Made by a program: the position numbers and the translations under genes | In this document: positions 7,846-14,343 of the stretch, piece by piece | Layout: each line of letters starts with the position of its first letter | How positions within the stretch are numbered: position 1 is the first letter of the stretch | Notes under the pieces: model-generated | The model's input: only the letters and a program-made list of their open reading frames with translations | Told to the model about the DNA's origin: nothing | The model's database searches: none | NCBI GenBank assembly: GCA_011049495.1 | Contig: DSBF01000272.1 | Coordinates: 1-14,571, forward strand | Length of the DNA: 14,571 nucleotides | Direction: 5' to 3' | From: Ignavibacteria bacterium | GTDB lineage: Bacteria > Bacteroidota > Ignavibacteria > Ignavibacteriales > Melioribacteraceae

Positions 7846-8805
7846 TTAGATGAGCAACTTACCTTTTTCCATTATTAGCTTGTCATCAAAGTAGACATTT
7901 GGTTGTTTTATAACACCATCAACATGGAAAGGTACATGGACTTTTCCGCCCATACTTTTATTATCGCCTAATGCAATATGAACCGTACCAAGAACTTTTT
8001 CGTCTTCCAGAAGCATACCGCTTAATTTTACTTTATCATTTGTTCCAATTCCAAATTCTGCAATATTTCTTCCCTTATCACCAAATTTAGAAACCATTTT
8101 CCATAGTTGCTCTGCTTCTCTGCCACCGGAAATTTCAGTCGCCAGCCCTTTTTCAACTTTAATTCTTATTACATTTTTAAGAATACCAACACCGGCAAAA
8201 GAACCATCCGAAACAAAAACACCCTCTGATTTTCCTTCAATTGGTGCAACAAAAGCTTCACCTGTCGGAAGATTACCACTTTCCCCTTTTTTATGAAATA
8301 ATCCTTTACTTGGAATAATTTTTCGATTCGCAATGGGCATAGTAATATCTGTTCCCTTTGCAGTTGTAACCCTAACAACTTTAGTTTTCTCTAATCTCTT
8401 TTTTAGTTTTAAAGTTAATGCAGCAATTTTTTTATAATCTGCATTAAGTCCCCTAATCATAACCTCTTTTGTTATACCGGGAAAGGTTGCAACACGCACA
8501 CCTTTTGCAGATGCACTTCTTCTAGCGTCTGTATGAGTTAATGATTTTGCAGTTGGACAAAGTACTACATCAAATTTTTTCATTAACTCAGCAACATACT
8601 CCGGCGGTTCTTCGCCATTAATTTCTCGTGATTTCATTTCTACAAACAAGGCTTCGTGTCCTAAACTTAAAGCATTCTCATAAAGTGATAGACCGATTTC
8701 TCGTTTTTGTTCATCAGTTACAATTAATATCTTTTCATTTTTTTTGGCACCCATACAGTCCCGAATAGCAATTTGCGAAGCTCTGTCTAATTTTGTTAAC
8801 GGCAT
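7846..8805 (-). CDS. Short M29-family (aminopeptidase T-like) metallopeptidase
   Basis: The protein resembles leucyl aminopeptidase T/AmpS/PepS, cytoplasmic two-metal enzymes that remove N-terminal residues from small peptides. The expected metal ligands can be followed: Glu183 in NLPTGEAF, Glu250 in NIAEFGIGTN, His276 in LGTVHIALGD, and His294 and Asp296 in VPFHVDG. The segment between His276 and His294 is about 15 residues shorter than in Thermus AmpT and lacks a clear match to its tyrosine ligand. The whole protein is 319 rather than about 410 residues, the missing part being mostly N-terminal. The gene lies ten bases after a barrel-like gene. Its AGGAG is fused to that gene's stop codon (TAAAGGAG), so the two are likely translated together. 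Family placement is good; activity and substrates are inferred. Confidence 0.85.
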   Translation of the reverse strand: MPLTKLDRASQIAIRDCMGAKKNEKILIVTDEQKREIGLSLYENALSLGHEALFVEMKSREINGEEPPEYVAELMKKFDVVLCPTAKSLTHTDARRSASAKGVRVATFPGITKEVMIRGLNADYKKIAALTLKLKKRLEKTKVVRVTTAKGTDITMPIANRKIIPSKGLFHKKGESGNLPTGEAFVAPIEGKSEGVFVSDGSFAGVGILKNVIRIKVEKGLATEISGGREAEQLWKMVSKFGDKGRNIAEFGIGTNDKVKLSGMLLEDEKVLGTVHIALGDNKSMGGKVHVPFHVDGVIKQPNVYFDDKLIMEKGKLLI

Positions 8806-8815
8806 TTATACTCCT

Positions 8816-9565
8816 TTATAATGGAAATCCTAAATTAAGTTGAACAGCAGCAGCGAACCCACCTTTATCAATAAAAGGTTTGTTGATAGATGGATGTACA
8901 AAATTTATTGCATCGGAATTTTCAACAGAATCAATTTTATAGAAATGATACATTGCAGTTCCTTCAATACTGATATAACCTTCAATAAGATTTATTATTA
9001 AACCGGTTCCAATGTAGTATCCAATTTCTGGTCCGTCATTTTCATATTTATTTTCAGTTAAAATATCATCGTCAGAAATAATTTTTTCTTTTAATTCAAT
9101 ATTATAGAATGTTATTCCACCTTCAATCAATTTAAGATGAAGAAAACTGAATACAGGTAAACCAAAATCAAGACCGATCCCCCAATGATTACTAGTTAAT
9201 TCATATTCATTTTTTATAAATACTCCGACATGATTAGGGTCTTCAAATGAATGTTGTTCTTTCGAGAATTGAAAAAAACCTTTAGCCGTAAGAAAAACAT
9301 GGTTAAATTCAGCACGTAAAATATTTGCACCGAATCTAAACCCGGATGCTTTTTCGAACTTTATCGGGGAATTAACTTCAGATTGATTGTTGACAAAAAT
9401 TAAATCTAAGCTTTTATTTAGACCAACCGGCTCATAAGTATGCAGCCCATAACCGCCGTAAAAACCGCTTAACCCAAGACAACCAAAACCAAATGTCTGC
9501 GCATTCAAGGAAGACGATAAATTTAAAACTAAAAATGATGCTAATATCAGAATACTATTTTTCAT
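8816..9565 (-). CDS. Secreted protein, probable outer-membrane beta-barrel, function unknown
   Basis: I do not recognise a named family. The first 22 residues form a classic signal peptide (MKNS, a hydrophobic core, then SSSLNA before Gln23). The mature part is rich in glycine and aromatic residues in alternating patterns (FGFGCLGLSGFYGGYGLH at the start, later HWGIGLDFGLPVF and IGYYIGTGLII). The C-terminus GGFAAAVQLNLGFPL looks like a last membrane strand. These are features of small outer-membrane barrels of 8-12 strands. The 249-residue length fits such a barrel. It lies 55 bases after the PqqD-like gene and directly before the aminopeptidase gene. The ribosome binding site is poor (AGAGA, with GGAG further off). 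It could serve as a porin-like or structural protein; no binding or catalytic residues can be named. Confidence 0.8.
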   Translation of the reverse strand: MKNSILILASFLVLNLSSSLNAQTFGFGCLGLSGFYGGYGLHTYEPVGLNKSLDLIFVNNQSEVNSPIKFEKASGFRFGANILRAEFNHVFLTAKGFFQFSKEQHSFEDPNHVGVFIKNEYELTSNHWGIGLDFGLPVFSFLHLKLIEGGITFYNIELKEKIISDDDILTENKYENDGPEIGYYIGTGLIINLIEGYISIEGTAMYHFYKIDSVENSDAINFVHPSINKPFIDKGGFAAAVQLNLGFPL

Positions 9566-9620
9566 TAGGTCTCTGTAATTATCTCCACTAGTAATCTACA
9601 AAAAATAGAGAATAACTACA

Positions 9621-9944
9621 TCATTTTATCGTGTAAAATCTTATGAACTTTTTATTTTCTAATTGAGTTAGAAATAATGTTACACGTTCTTCAATTTTTT
9701 CTTTTCCGGGGAAATTGATTTTAGATAATTCAACAATAGTACTTACTCTATTTTTACCATCGCAATTAAGCCAAATAAAACTACCTATTTCGTCTAATTC
9801 GATTTTGGCAATTTTTTCTTTTTTCGGTTTGATGAACTTATCCAACCAGGTTTTCTCAAATTTATCATAATGAACAATTACTTTATCATTTTTAATTTTA
9901 TGACCGCATTCTCTAACAGGTATATAATCAGAGATATCTATCAT
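9621..9944 (-). CDS. PqqD-like (RRE-fold) small protein
   Basis: The 107-residue protein has the PqqD pattern: a short N-terminal strand region, the segment KIELDEIGSFIWLNCDG (residues 47-63), then a helix with the series VSTIVELSKINFPGKEKIEERVTLFL and an ending KKFIRF. PqqD-fold proteins bind leader peptides of ribosomally made, modified peptides and hand them to a radical SAM enzyme. No such enzyme or precursor peptide is visible nearby. Its ATG overlaps the stop codon of the MFS gene (ATGA), so production of the two is translationally coupled. A stand-alone PqqD-like domain of this type in Bacteroidota-related genomes may have a different, unknown partner. Fold assignment is good; a peptide-maturation role is not supported by context. 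Confidence 0.8.
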   Translation of the reverse strand: MIDISDYIPVRECGHKIKNDKVIVHYDKFEKTWLDKFIKPKKEKIAKIELDEIGSFIWLNCDGKNRVSTIVELSKINFPGKEKIEERVTLFLTQLENKKFIRFYTIK

Positions 9945-11233
9945 TCCTTTTTACCTGAAGGATATTCGAGACCATGACCATCTGAACCCATTTCGCTTCT
10001 TCTTAACATAAATGCAAAAAATAATCCTAAGAATCCCAGTATAGAAAATATCCACATACCATATTCGTACCCGGCAGGATTCTGAGCCGATGCGCCACCA
10101 TAGTCGTTTGCAGCACCTATCATCCAGTTGAATGCAGCTAAACCGATTTGCTGAATTAATGTCATTAAAGAATAAGCAGTTCCAAGTCTATTTGCGTTTA
10201 CGATATATGCAACGGAGGGCCACATAACCGCTGGGATTAATGAAAATGCAACTCCCATTAAAGCAATCGGAACGAATAAAGAAATATCCGTATACACCAT
10301 CATTAAATAAACAGGAAGAAGAACTAACGAACCAGCCATCATAAAAAGTGATCTCTTTCCAACTTTGTCAACAATTAATCCGAAGATCGGAGTTGCAATC
10401 ATTGCTGATAGCGGCAAAATACTATTTAGAAATCCGGCAAACTCACGTGATTCGCCGTGTGCTTCAATAAAAAATTTGATTGCAAAACTTCTGAAAGGAA
10501 ATATTGCAGAATAAAAAACAATACATAAACCAACTATGTACCAATATGATTTGCTGAATTTTAATAGATCAGACCAAACAAACTTTTCTGTTTCTTCAGC
10601 TTCGCCAAGTGTATATCTTTTTTCGGCATTTCTTTCGAGAATAAAATAGGTTACGCCACCAACCAAGCAACTCAAACCGATCATAGCCGAGAGATAAAGC
10701 GGGTCCTGCCAATTTGTGTAGAGTCCGCTTGCCCAAGTTGGTGAATTATCTGCTGCTACAGAACCAAGCCGCGCAATTGTTAAATTTATTCCGAAGGCAA
10801 AACTAAGTTCTTTTCCTTTAAACCATTTGGCTAGTGCTGTTGTTATCGCAACAATTAAAGGTTCGGCTCCTAAACCTAATAGAACTCTTCCAGATAACAT
10901 TATATAAAGATCAGGAGAAATTGCAGTAACAATTGCAGCTACTGAACATACAAAACCAAAAAATAAAGTTGATCTTTTTGTACCATATTTATCAATTATA
11001 ATTCCGCCTATCATCAAAACAACGATAGCAGCAAAACTATAAAATGAATATAACTGACCGATATTTTCATCAGAATAGCCAAGATCAGCTTTAAGAATAT
11101 CGGCAATAGGAGCAATGCTGTCATAAACATAATAATTACCGAACATTGCTATACTAATAACAACAAGAACAAACCATCGGTAAAATGCCGGCGGTTTAGG
11201 TTTTTCGTTTTGTAGATTGTTTTCGTTAATCAT
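9941..11233 (-). CDS. MFS transporter resembling MFSD1 (dipeptide transporter)
   Basis: A 430-residue major facilitator with twelve hydrophobic segments in the cytoplasmic membrane. MFS motif A is GGIIIDKYGTKR (76-87). Several stretches look like animal MFSD1, the lysosomal dipeptide carrier: NYYVYDSIAP after helix 1, GRVLLGLGAEPL (116-127), WFKGKELSFAFG (138-149), IARLGS (154-159), and RLGTAYSLMTLIQQIGLA late in the second half. Glu125 and Arg156 are 31 apart, as are the matching Glu and Arg of MFSD1. This suggests dipeptides or similar small molecules as substrates, which is an inference. The gene follows the TIGR02757 gene after 41 bases and overlaps the PqqD-like gene by four. Its ribosome binding site (GGTAGAG) is weak. 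The C-terminal tail is short and hydrophilic. Confidence 0.9.
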   Translation of the reverse strand: MINENNLQNEKPKPPAFYRWFVLVVISIAMFGNYYVYDSIAPIADILKADLGYSDENIGQLYSFYSFAAIVVLMIGGIIIDKYGTKRSTLFFGFVCSVAAIVTAISPDLYIMLSGRVLLGLGAEPLIVAITTALAKWFKGKELSFAFGINLTIARLGSVAADNSPTWASGLYTNWQDPLYLSAMIGLSCLVGGVTYFILERNAEKRYTLGEAEETEKFVWSDLLKFSKSYWYIVGLCIVFYSAIFPFRSFAIKFFIEAHGESREFAGFLNSILPLSAMIATPIFGLIVDKVGKRSLFMMAGSLVLLPVYLMMVYTDISLFVPIALMGVAFSLIPAVMWPSVAYIVNANRLGTAYSLMTLIQQIGLAAFNWMIGAANDYGGASAQNPAGYEYGMWIFSILGFLGLFFAFMLRRSEMGSDGHGLEYPSGKKE

Positions 11234-11274
11234 ACTCTACCAATATTTATTTTAATAATTAGTTTATTAGTATT

Positions 11275-12063
11275 TCAGAATTTCATTTTGCGCATACCTA
11301 TGTGGCAGATTGCAAAATCGTATTTAACCGGGTCTTTTGCATCAAATATTTTCAGATTTTCTGTAATTTCTTCAGCCATTTTCCATGATACATTTTTATG
11401 TTTTGTCAATTTTAATTCTTTGCAGATTCTTGCTATATGTGTATCGACTGGAATGACAAGTTTTTCTGTGGGAATTTCTGTCCATAATCCTAAATCAAGT
11501 TCATCTTTGCGAACCATCCATCGTAAAAATAAATTTGTTCTTTTGCATGCACTTCCTTTGAAAGGATCAGGAAACATAAAAACCACTCCCCTGCTTGGTT
11601 CTTTATGATCTGCAATTATATCAATCATATTTCTCGAATAAAAATGTATCGCATTTTTCAGATGTTCTTCTTCTGAAAAATAGTAAAGCAAGAATAACCT
11701 TTTGAGCGAACCGTAATTAATATAAATCCTATGAATTGCATTAAAAAGAGAAACTATATCTTCCGATGAATAAAAACGATGGACTATTTTTCTAAATAAT
11801 TTATCATCTTTCTTTGGATTGTAGTTTTGAACAAACTCGTAAGGTTTGCCTTCCATTATTGTGTGAAGTTTATTAAGAGTGGAATTAATTTGCCTTACAT
11901 TTCCATAAGCGAAAACAGATGATAGTAATCCGGAAATCTCAATATCGTAATAGTCTGTATATCTATGCAAAAACTCCAACGGGTCAGGAGAGATTTGCGA
12001 GTAATCAAAATACTTGTAATGATAATCTAATTTTTGTTTTAGGAGTTTTTCTTTTTTATTCAT
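11275..12063 (-). CDS. TIGR02757/DUF2400 family protein, HhH-GPD glycosylase-like
   Basis: The family is widespread in Bacteroidota and has no settled function. Family hallmarks are DPLEFLHRYTDYYDIEI (27-43), SVFAYGNVRQI (49-59), VHRFYSSEDI, GSLKRLF, PDPFKGSACKRTNLFLRWMVRKD (165-187), DLGLW and IPVDTHIARICKELKL (204-219), then DPVKYDFAICHIGM near the end. The segment around Lys174 and the VDTHIAR stretch with Asp207 recall the catalytic Lys and Asp regions of endonuclease III (GRKTANVVL and VDTHIFRV), with about 15 extra residues between them. A DNA-repair role is therefore plausible but inferred. The iron-sulphur cysteines of endonuclease III are absent. At 262 residues the length is typical. 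Its start codon overlaps the stop of the DUF3307 gene by one base (TAATG), giving translational coupling. Confidence 0.9.
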   Translation of the reverse strand: MNKKEKLLKQKLDYHYKYFDYSQISPDPLEFLHRYTDYYDIEISGLLSSVFAYGNVRQINSTLNKLHTIMEGKPYEFVQNYNPKKDDKLFRKIVHRFYSSEDIVSLFNAIHRIYINYGSLKRLFLLYYFSEEEHLKNAIHFYSRNMIDIIADHKEPSRGVVFMFPDPFKGSACKRTNLFLRWMVRKDELDLGLWTEIPTEKLVIPVDTHIARICKELKLTKHKNVSWKMAEEITENLKIFDAKDPVKYDFAICHIGMRKMKF

Positions 12064-12818
12064 TAAAATCCAATTAGATATTTAACAGCTAAACCAATAA
12101 TAAGTGCAAAGGCAGTAGAGACAAGTGTTCCAATTAAAACGTATTCAGCAAAATCCTGATCGTCCATTCTTTTTGATCTTGCATATGCTTTAGCAGCTAA
12201 AATTAAACCGAGCGCTGCATACTCACCACCTAATACAAAAATATATACTAATATTCTTTCCACCATCCCAATTACTCTGCCAGCATTTAGTTCATTTTTA
12301 TCTGTATTACCTGTACCTTTTTTAGGAAGCACTTTAAGTCTCGTCAAAAGAGAACGTATCGGTAAGTTAACTTCATTCAATAAAAATAAAACTCCCAGAA
12401 TTATAATGCCTACCGTATTGCTATTAAAAGAGAGAATGTTTTGTGTGATTATATAATTATTTTTTACTGCTTTTAATGTTGTACTAATGTAATCACTAAG
12501 AACCATAGGAGAATTAATTGAAAAAATTATACTGGTTATTATAATTGTAACGACTATTTCTATTGTCCGTAATCCATTTAGACTACTACCCTTTTTTAAC
12601 TGCTTTTCTTCAAGTATGAATTCTGCGACATTAATTGCGATTAATGCCAATACAATTAGAATGAGATTGAATTTATATGAGAAAAATAGAATTGGGAATA
12701 ACTGGATTATTAACTTAATAAATAATTCTCTTACTGTTAACTTTTGTTCCGTGGAGTAGAACGGTAAACGAGATGATAGAACAAAAACCAGGAAGTAAAT
12801 ATATTCACTATTTATCAT
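12063..12818 (-). CDS. DUF3307-type membrane protein paired with SatD
   Basis: An integral membrane protein with about seven hydrophobic segments (near residues 4-20, 30-48, 50-66, 87-104, 133-150, 183-210 and 226-248). The C-terminal third, from NAGRVIGMVERILVYIFVL through AALGLILAAKAYAR to FAEYVLIGTLVS, is the conserved part of DUF3307 proteins. The usual N-terminal motif of that family (AHLLGDF-like) is not recognisable, so the N-terminal half is divergent. Genes of this family often stand beside satD, as here. It begins inside the end of satD (11-base overlap) with no clear ribosome binding site of its own, implying reinitiation after satD. Function is unknown. The fixed pairing suggests that the membrane protein and SatD act together, for instance as sensor and effector. 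Confidence 0.8.
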   Translation of the reverse strand: MINSEYIYFLVFVLSSRLPFYSTEQKLTVRELFIKLIIQLFPILFFSYKFNLILIVLALIAINVAEFILEEKQLKKGSSLNGLRTIEIVVTIIITSIIFSINSPMVLSDYISTTLKAVKNNYIITQNILSFNSNTVGIIILGVLFLLNEVNLPIRSLLTRLKVLPKKGTGNTDKNELNAGRVIGMVERILVYIFVLGGEYAALGLILAAKAYARSKRMDDQDFAEYVLIGTLVSTAFALIIGLAVKYLIGF

Positions 12819-13443
12819 TTTCGATTGAGCTGTTAATAATTTCAGTTATTTCTTGAAAGACTGCTACGATTACATCCAAAGAACCACTACTAATATTTTT
12901 ATAAACAGCACGCTCCGAAATGGATAAAGATTTCGAAATTCTTGAATACCTGTTTTCTCCTTTTAGCAGGTTAAAAAAGATTTGAAGCCTATTCATGTTC
13001 CAATCACTTACTTGATTTGATATTAATTTCAAATTTAGGTTTACTATTTTTTCAACTGAGTTGTTTATTCCACCAATATGAATTAATGAACCATTTTTTT
13101 TGATCATGTCCATATTATCACGAGCAATATAAAAGGCTTCACCATCCATACCAATAGCGCTTTTTTTATTAATAGAAGTTGAAATTTCGCCCACTCCTAA
13201 AGTAAATCTGATTTGCAAAGGATGAACCGCGGTTAAGATTTCAAACATATCCGGGAATATTTCACCGGCATTTTTATATACTGCCTGAAATTCATCACCG
13301 AGAGTTATTGTGAGAGGTGACAACAAAGAAGCAGTCTTTTTATTGATAGAAGTAAGTTTACGTTTAAGTTTAGTTTGGATTTTCTTCCTATCACTTAGCT
13401 CCCGCGATTTAACAATATCCCCTATTAAAGCAATTTTCTTCAT
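12808..13443 (-). CDS. satD: SatD family protein: cyclase-like domain plus helix-turn-helix
   Basis: SatD is named from the acid-tolerance locus of Streptococcus mutans; its biochemistry is not settled. Numbered from this start (211 residues), the N-terminal domain has LIGDIVKSR (6-14), TLGDEFQAV (47-55), RFTLGVGEI (79-87) and GMDGEAFYIAR (98-108). Their order and spacing match the metal-binding aspartates, substrate-binding strand and late helix of class III nucleotidyl cyclases, with Asp9 and Asp50 as the metal pair. This is my inference. The C-terminus (about 155-190) is a helix-turn-helix, YSRISKSLSISERAVYKNIS. The frame is open to an ATG at 13524, but that one lies upstream of the predicted promoter and within the operator repeats, and family proteins begin MKK.A.IGDIV, so 13443 is chosen. 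First gene of a coupled row with DUF3307 and TIGR02757. Confidence 0.88.
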   Translation of the reverse strand: MKKIALIGDIVKSRELSDRKKIQTKLKRKLTSINKKTASLLSPLTITLGDEFQAVYKNAGEIFPDMFEILTAVHPLQIRFTLGVGEISTSINKKSAIGMDGEAFYIARDNMDMIKKNGSLIHIGGINNSVEKIVNLNLKLISNQVSDWNMNRLQIFFNLLKGENRYSRISKSLSISERAVYKNISSGSLDVIVAVFQEITEIINSSIENDK

Positions 13444-13475
13444 GGATAGACCCGTAAAAATTCTCAAGCTCACAT

Positions 13476-13507
13476 CAAATATAGCTAATGAACCAATTCG
13501 GTTCAAA
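13476..13507 (-). promoter_or_regulatory. Bacteroidota-type promoter of the satD operon
   Basis: On the minus strand TTTG (13507-13504) and TATATTTG (13483-13476) are 20 bases apart, exactly as at the helicase promoter. Transcription would start near 13469 and leave about 25 bases before the satD ATG. The palindrome at 13489-13505 fills the space between the two boxes and shares bases with the upstream box, so a protein bound there should block initiation. Confidence 0.6.
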
Positions 13508-13561
13508 TTATATTTTTGAACCAAATCAGTTCATTTTCTATTTTTGAACCAAATTGGTTCA
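13489..13561 (-). repeat. Three palindromic operator-like sites at 28-base spacing
   Basis: Three 17-base palindromes of form TGAACC-N5-GGTTCA lie at 13489-13505 (perfect arms), 13517-13533 (one mismatch in an arm) and 13545-13561 (perfect arms). Their centres are exactly 28 bases apart, and the 11-base spacers are AT-rich and partly alike (both end TATTTT). The rightmost site includes the stop codon of pdxJ, and the leftmost sits within the satD promoter. This is what cooperative repressor operators look like. The regulator is unknown; the helix-turn-helix of SatD itself is a candidate. Confidence 0.75.
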
Positions 13562-14284
13562 AAAACCTTTTCTCAATCTTATTAAGGCTATCATTTCTTT
13601 TACTGCTTTTTCCAATCCAACAAAAACCGAACGCGCAACAACAGCTTGACCAATACTAACCTCATCAATGTCTTCAATTGCAATAAAATGTTTCATGTTG
13701 TTGTAATTCAATCCATGACCGGCGTTTACTCCCAGCCCTAACTTTTTTGCATGTTTCGCTGCTTGGCGTATTCTTTCTAATTCTTCAAACATATCATCTT
13801 CTGTTAGAGCGTTTGCATAATTGCCGGTATGTATTTCGATAAAGTCGGAATCAATTTCTGAAGAAGCATCGATCTGAGCAATATCCGGTTCTATAAAAAG
13901 TGAAACCGGAACTTCTGCTTCATGAAGCCTTTCAATTGTTGAGCGAAGTGGATCTATATTATCAATTACATTAATACCGCCTTCGGTTGTAAGCTCGAGT
14001 CTTTTTTCAGGTACAATTGTCGCGAGTTCAGGTTGAACATTAATTGCAATTTTTATAATCTCTTCTGTTGCAGCCATTTCAAGATCTAATTTGGTGGTCA
14101 GCATTTCACGCATCAAGCGTAGGTCTCTTTCGTTTATATGACGTCTATCTTCACGTAAATGCACAACAATTCCGTCAACTCCGTATTGCTCAGCCATTAA
14201 AGCATAAGTAACCGGATCAGGATTTACTTCCATTCTTGCATTTCTCAAAAATGCCACGTGATCAACGTTAAGACTAAACAGCAT
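13559..14284 (-). CDS. pdxJ: Pyridoxine 5'-phosphate synthase PdxJ
   Basis: PdxJ condenses 1-deoxyxylulose 5-phosphate with 3-amino-2-oxopropyl phosphate to form pyridoxine 5'-phosphate, the last ring-forming step of the DXP-dependent vitamin B6 route. It is a TIM barrel acting in the cytoplasm. Conserved stretches are NVDHVAFLRNAR (6-17), VHLREDRRHI (41-50, His42), LEMA with catalytic Glu69, TTEGGINV, FIEIHTGNYA and GVNAGHGLNYNN with His190. Length (241) is standard. The phosphate-site loop reads SIGQAVVARSVFVGL, with Gln213 where many homologues have His. AGGAG nine bases before the ATG supports the start. It follows a CPBP protease gene after 59 bases on the same strand, and its stop codon is embedded in the operator-like repeats, so transcription from it could run on into satD. 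Confidence 0.97.
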   Translation of the reverse strand: MLFSLNVDHVAFLRNARMEVNPDPVTYALMAEQYGVDGIVVHLREDRRHINERDLRLMREMLTTKLDLEMAATEEIIKIAINVQPELATIVPEKRLELTTEGGINVIDNIDPLRSTIERLHEAEVPVSLFIEPDIAQIDASSEIDSDFIEIHTGNYANALTEDDMFEELERIRQAAKHAKKLGLGVNAGHGLNYNNMKHFIAIEDIDEVSIGQAVVARSVFVGLEKAVKEMIALIRLRKGF

Positions 14285-14343
14285 TTTTATTTTTCTCCTA
14301 TTTTGAAATGAATGAAATAAAAATAGAGAATAATTTCGTATTC

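Noticed and set aside
13444..13524. Longer satD start at 13524
   Set aside because: It would place the promoter and first operator inside the coding region, adds 27 residues not found in the family, and the family's MKK.A.IGDIV start is at 13443.
13489..13561. Short CRISPR-like array
   Set aside because: Units are only 28 bases including 11-base AT-rich spacers that resemble each other, the repeated part is a palindrome, and there are no cas genes.
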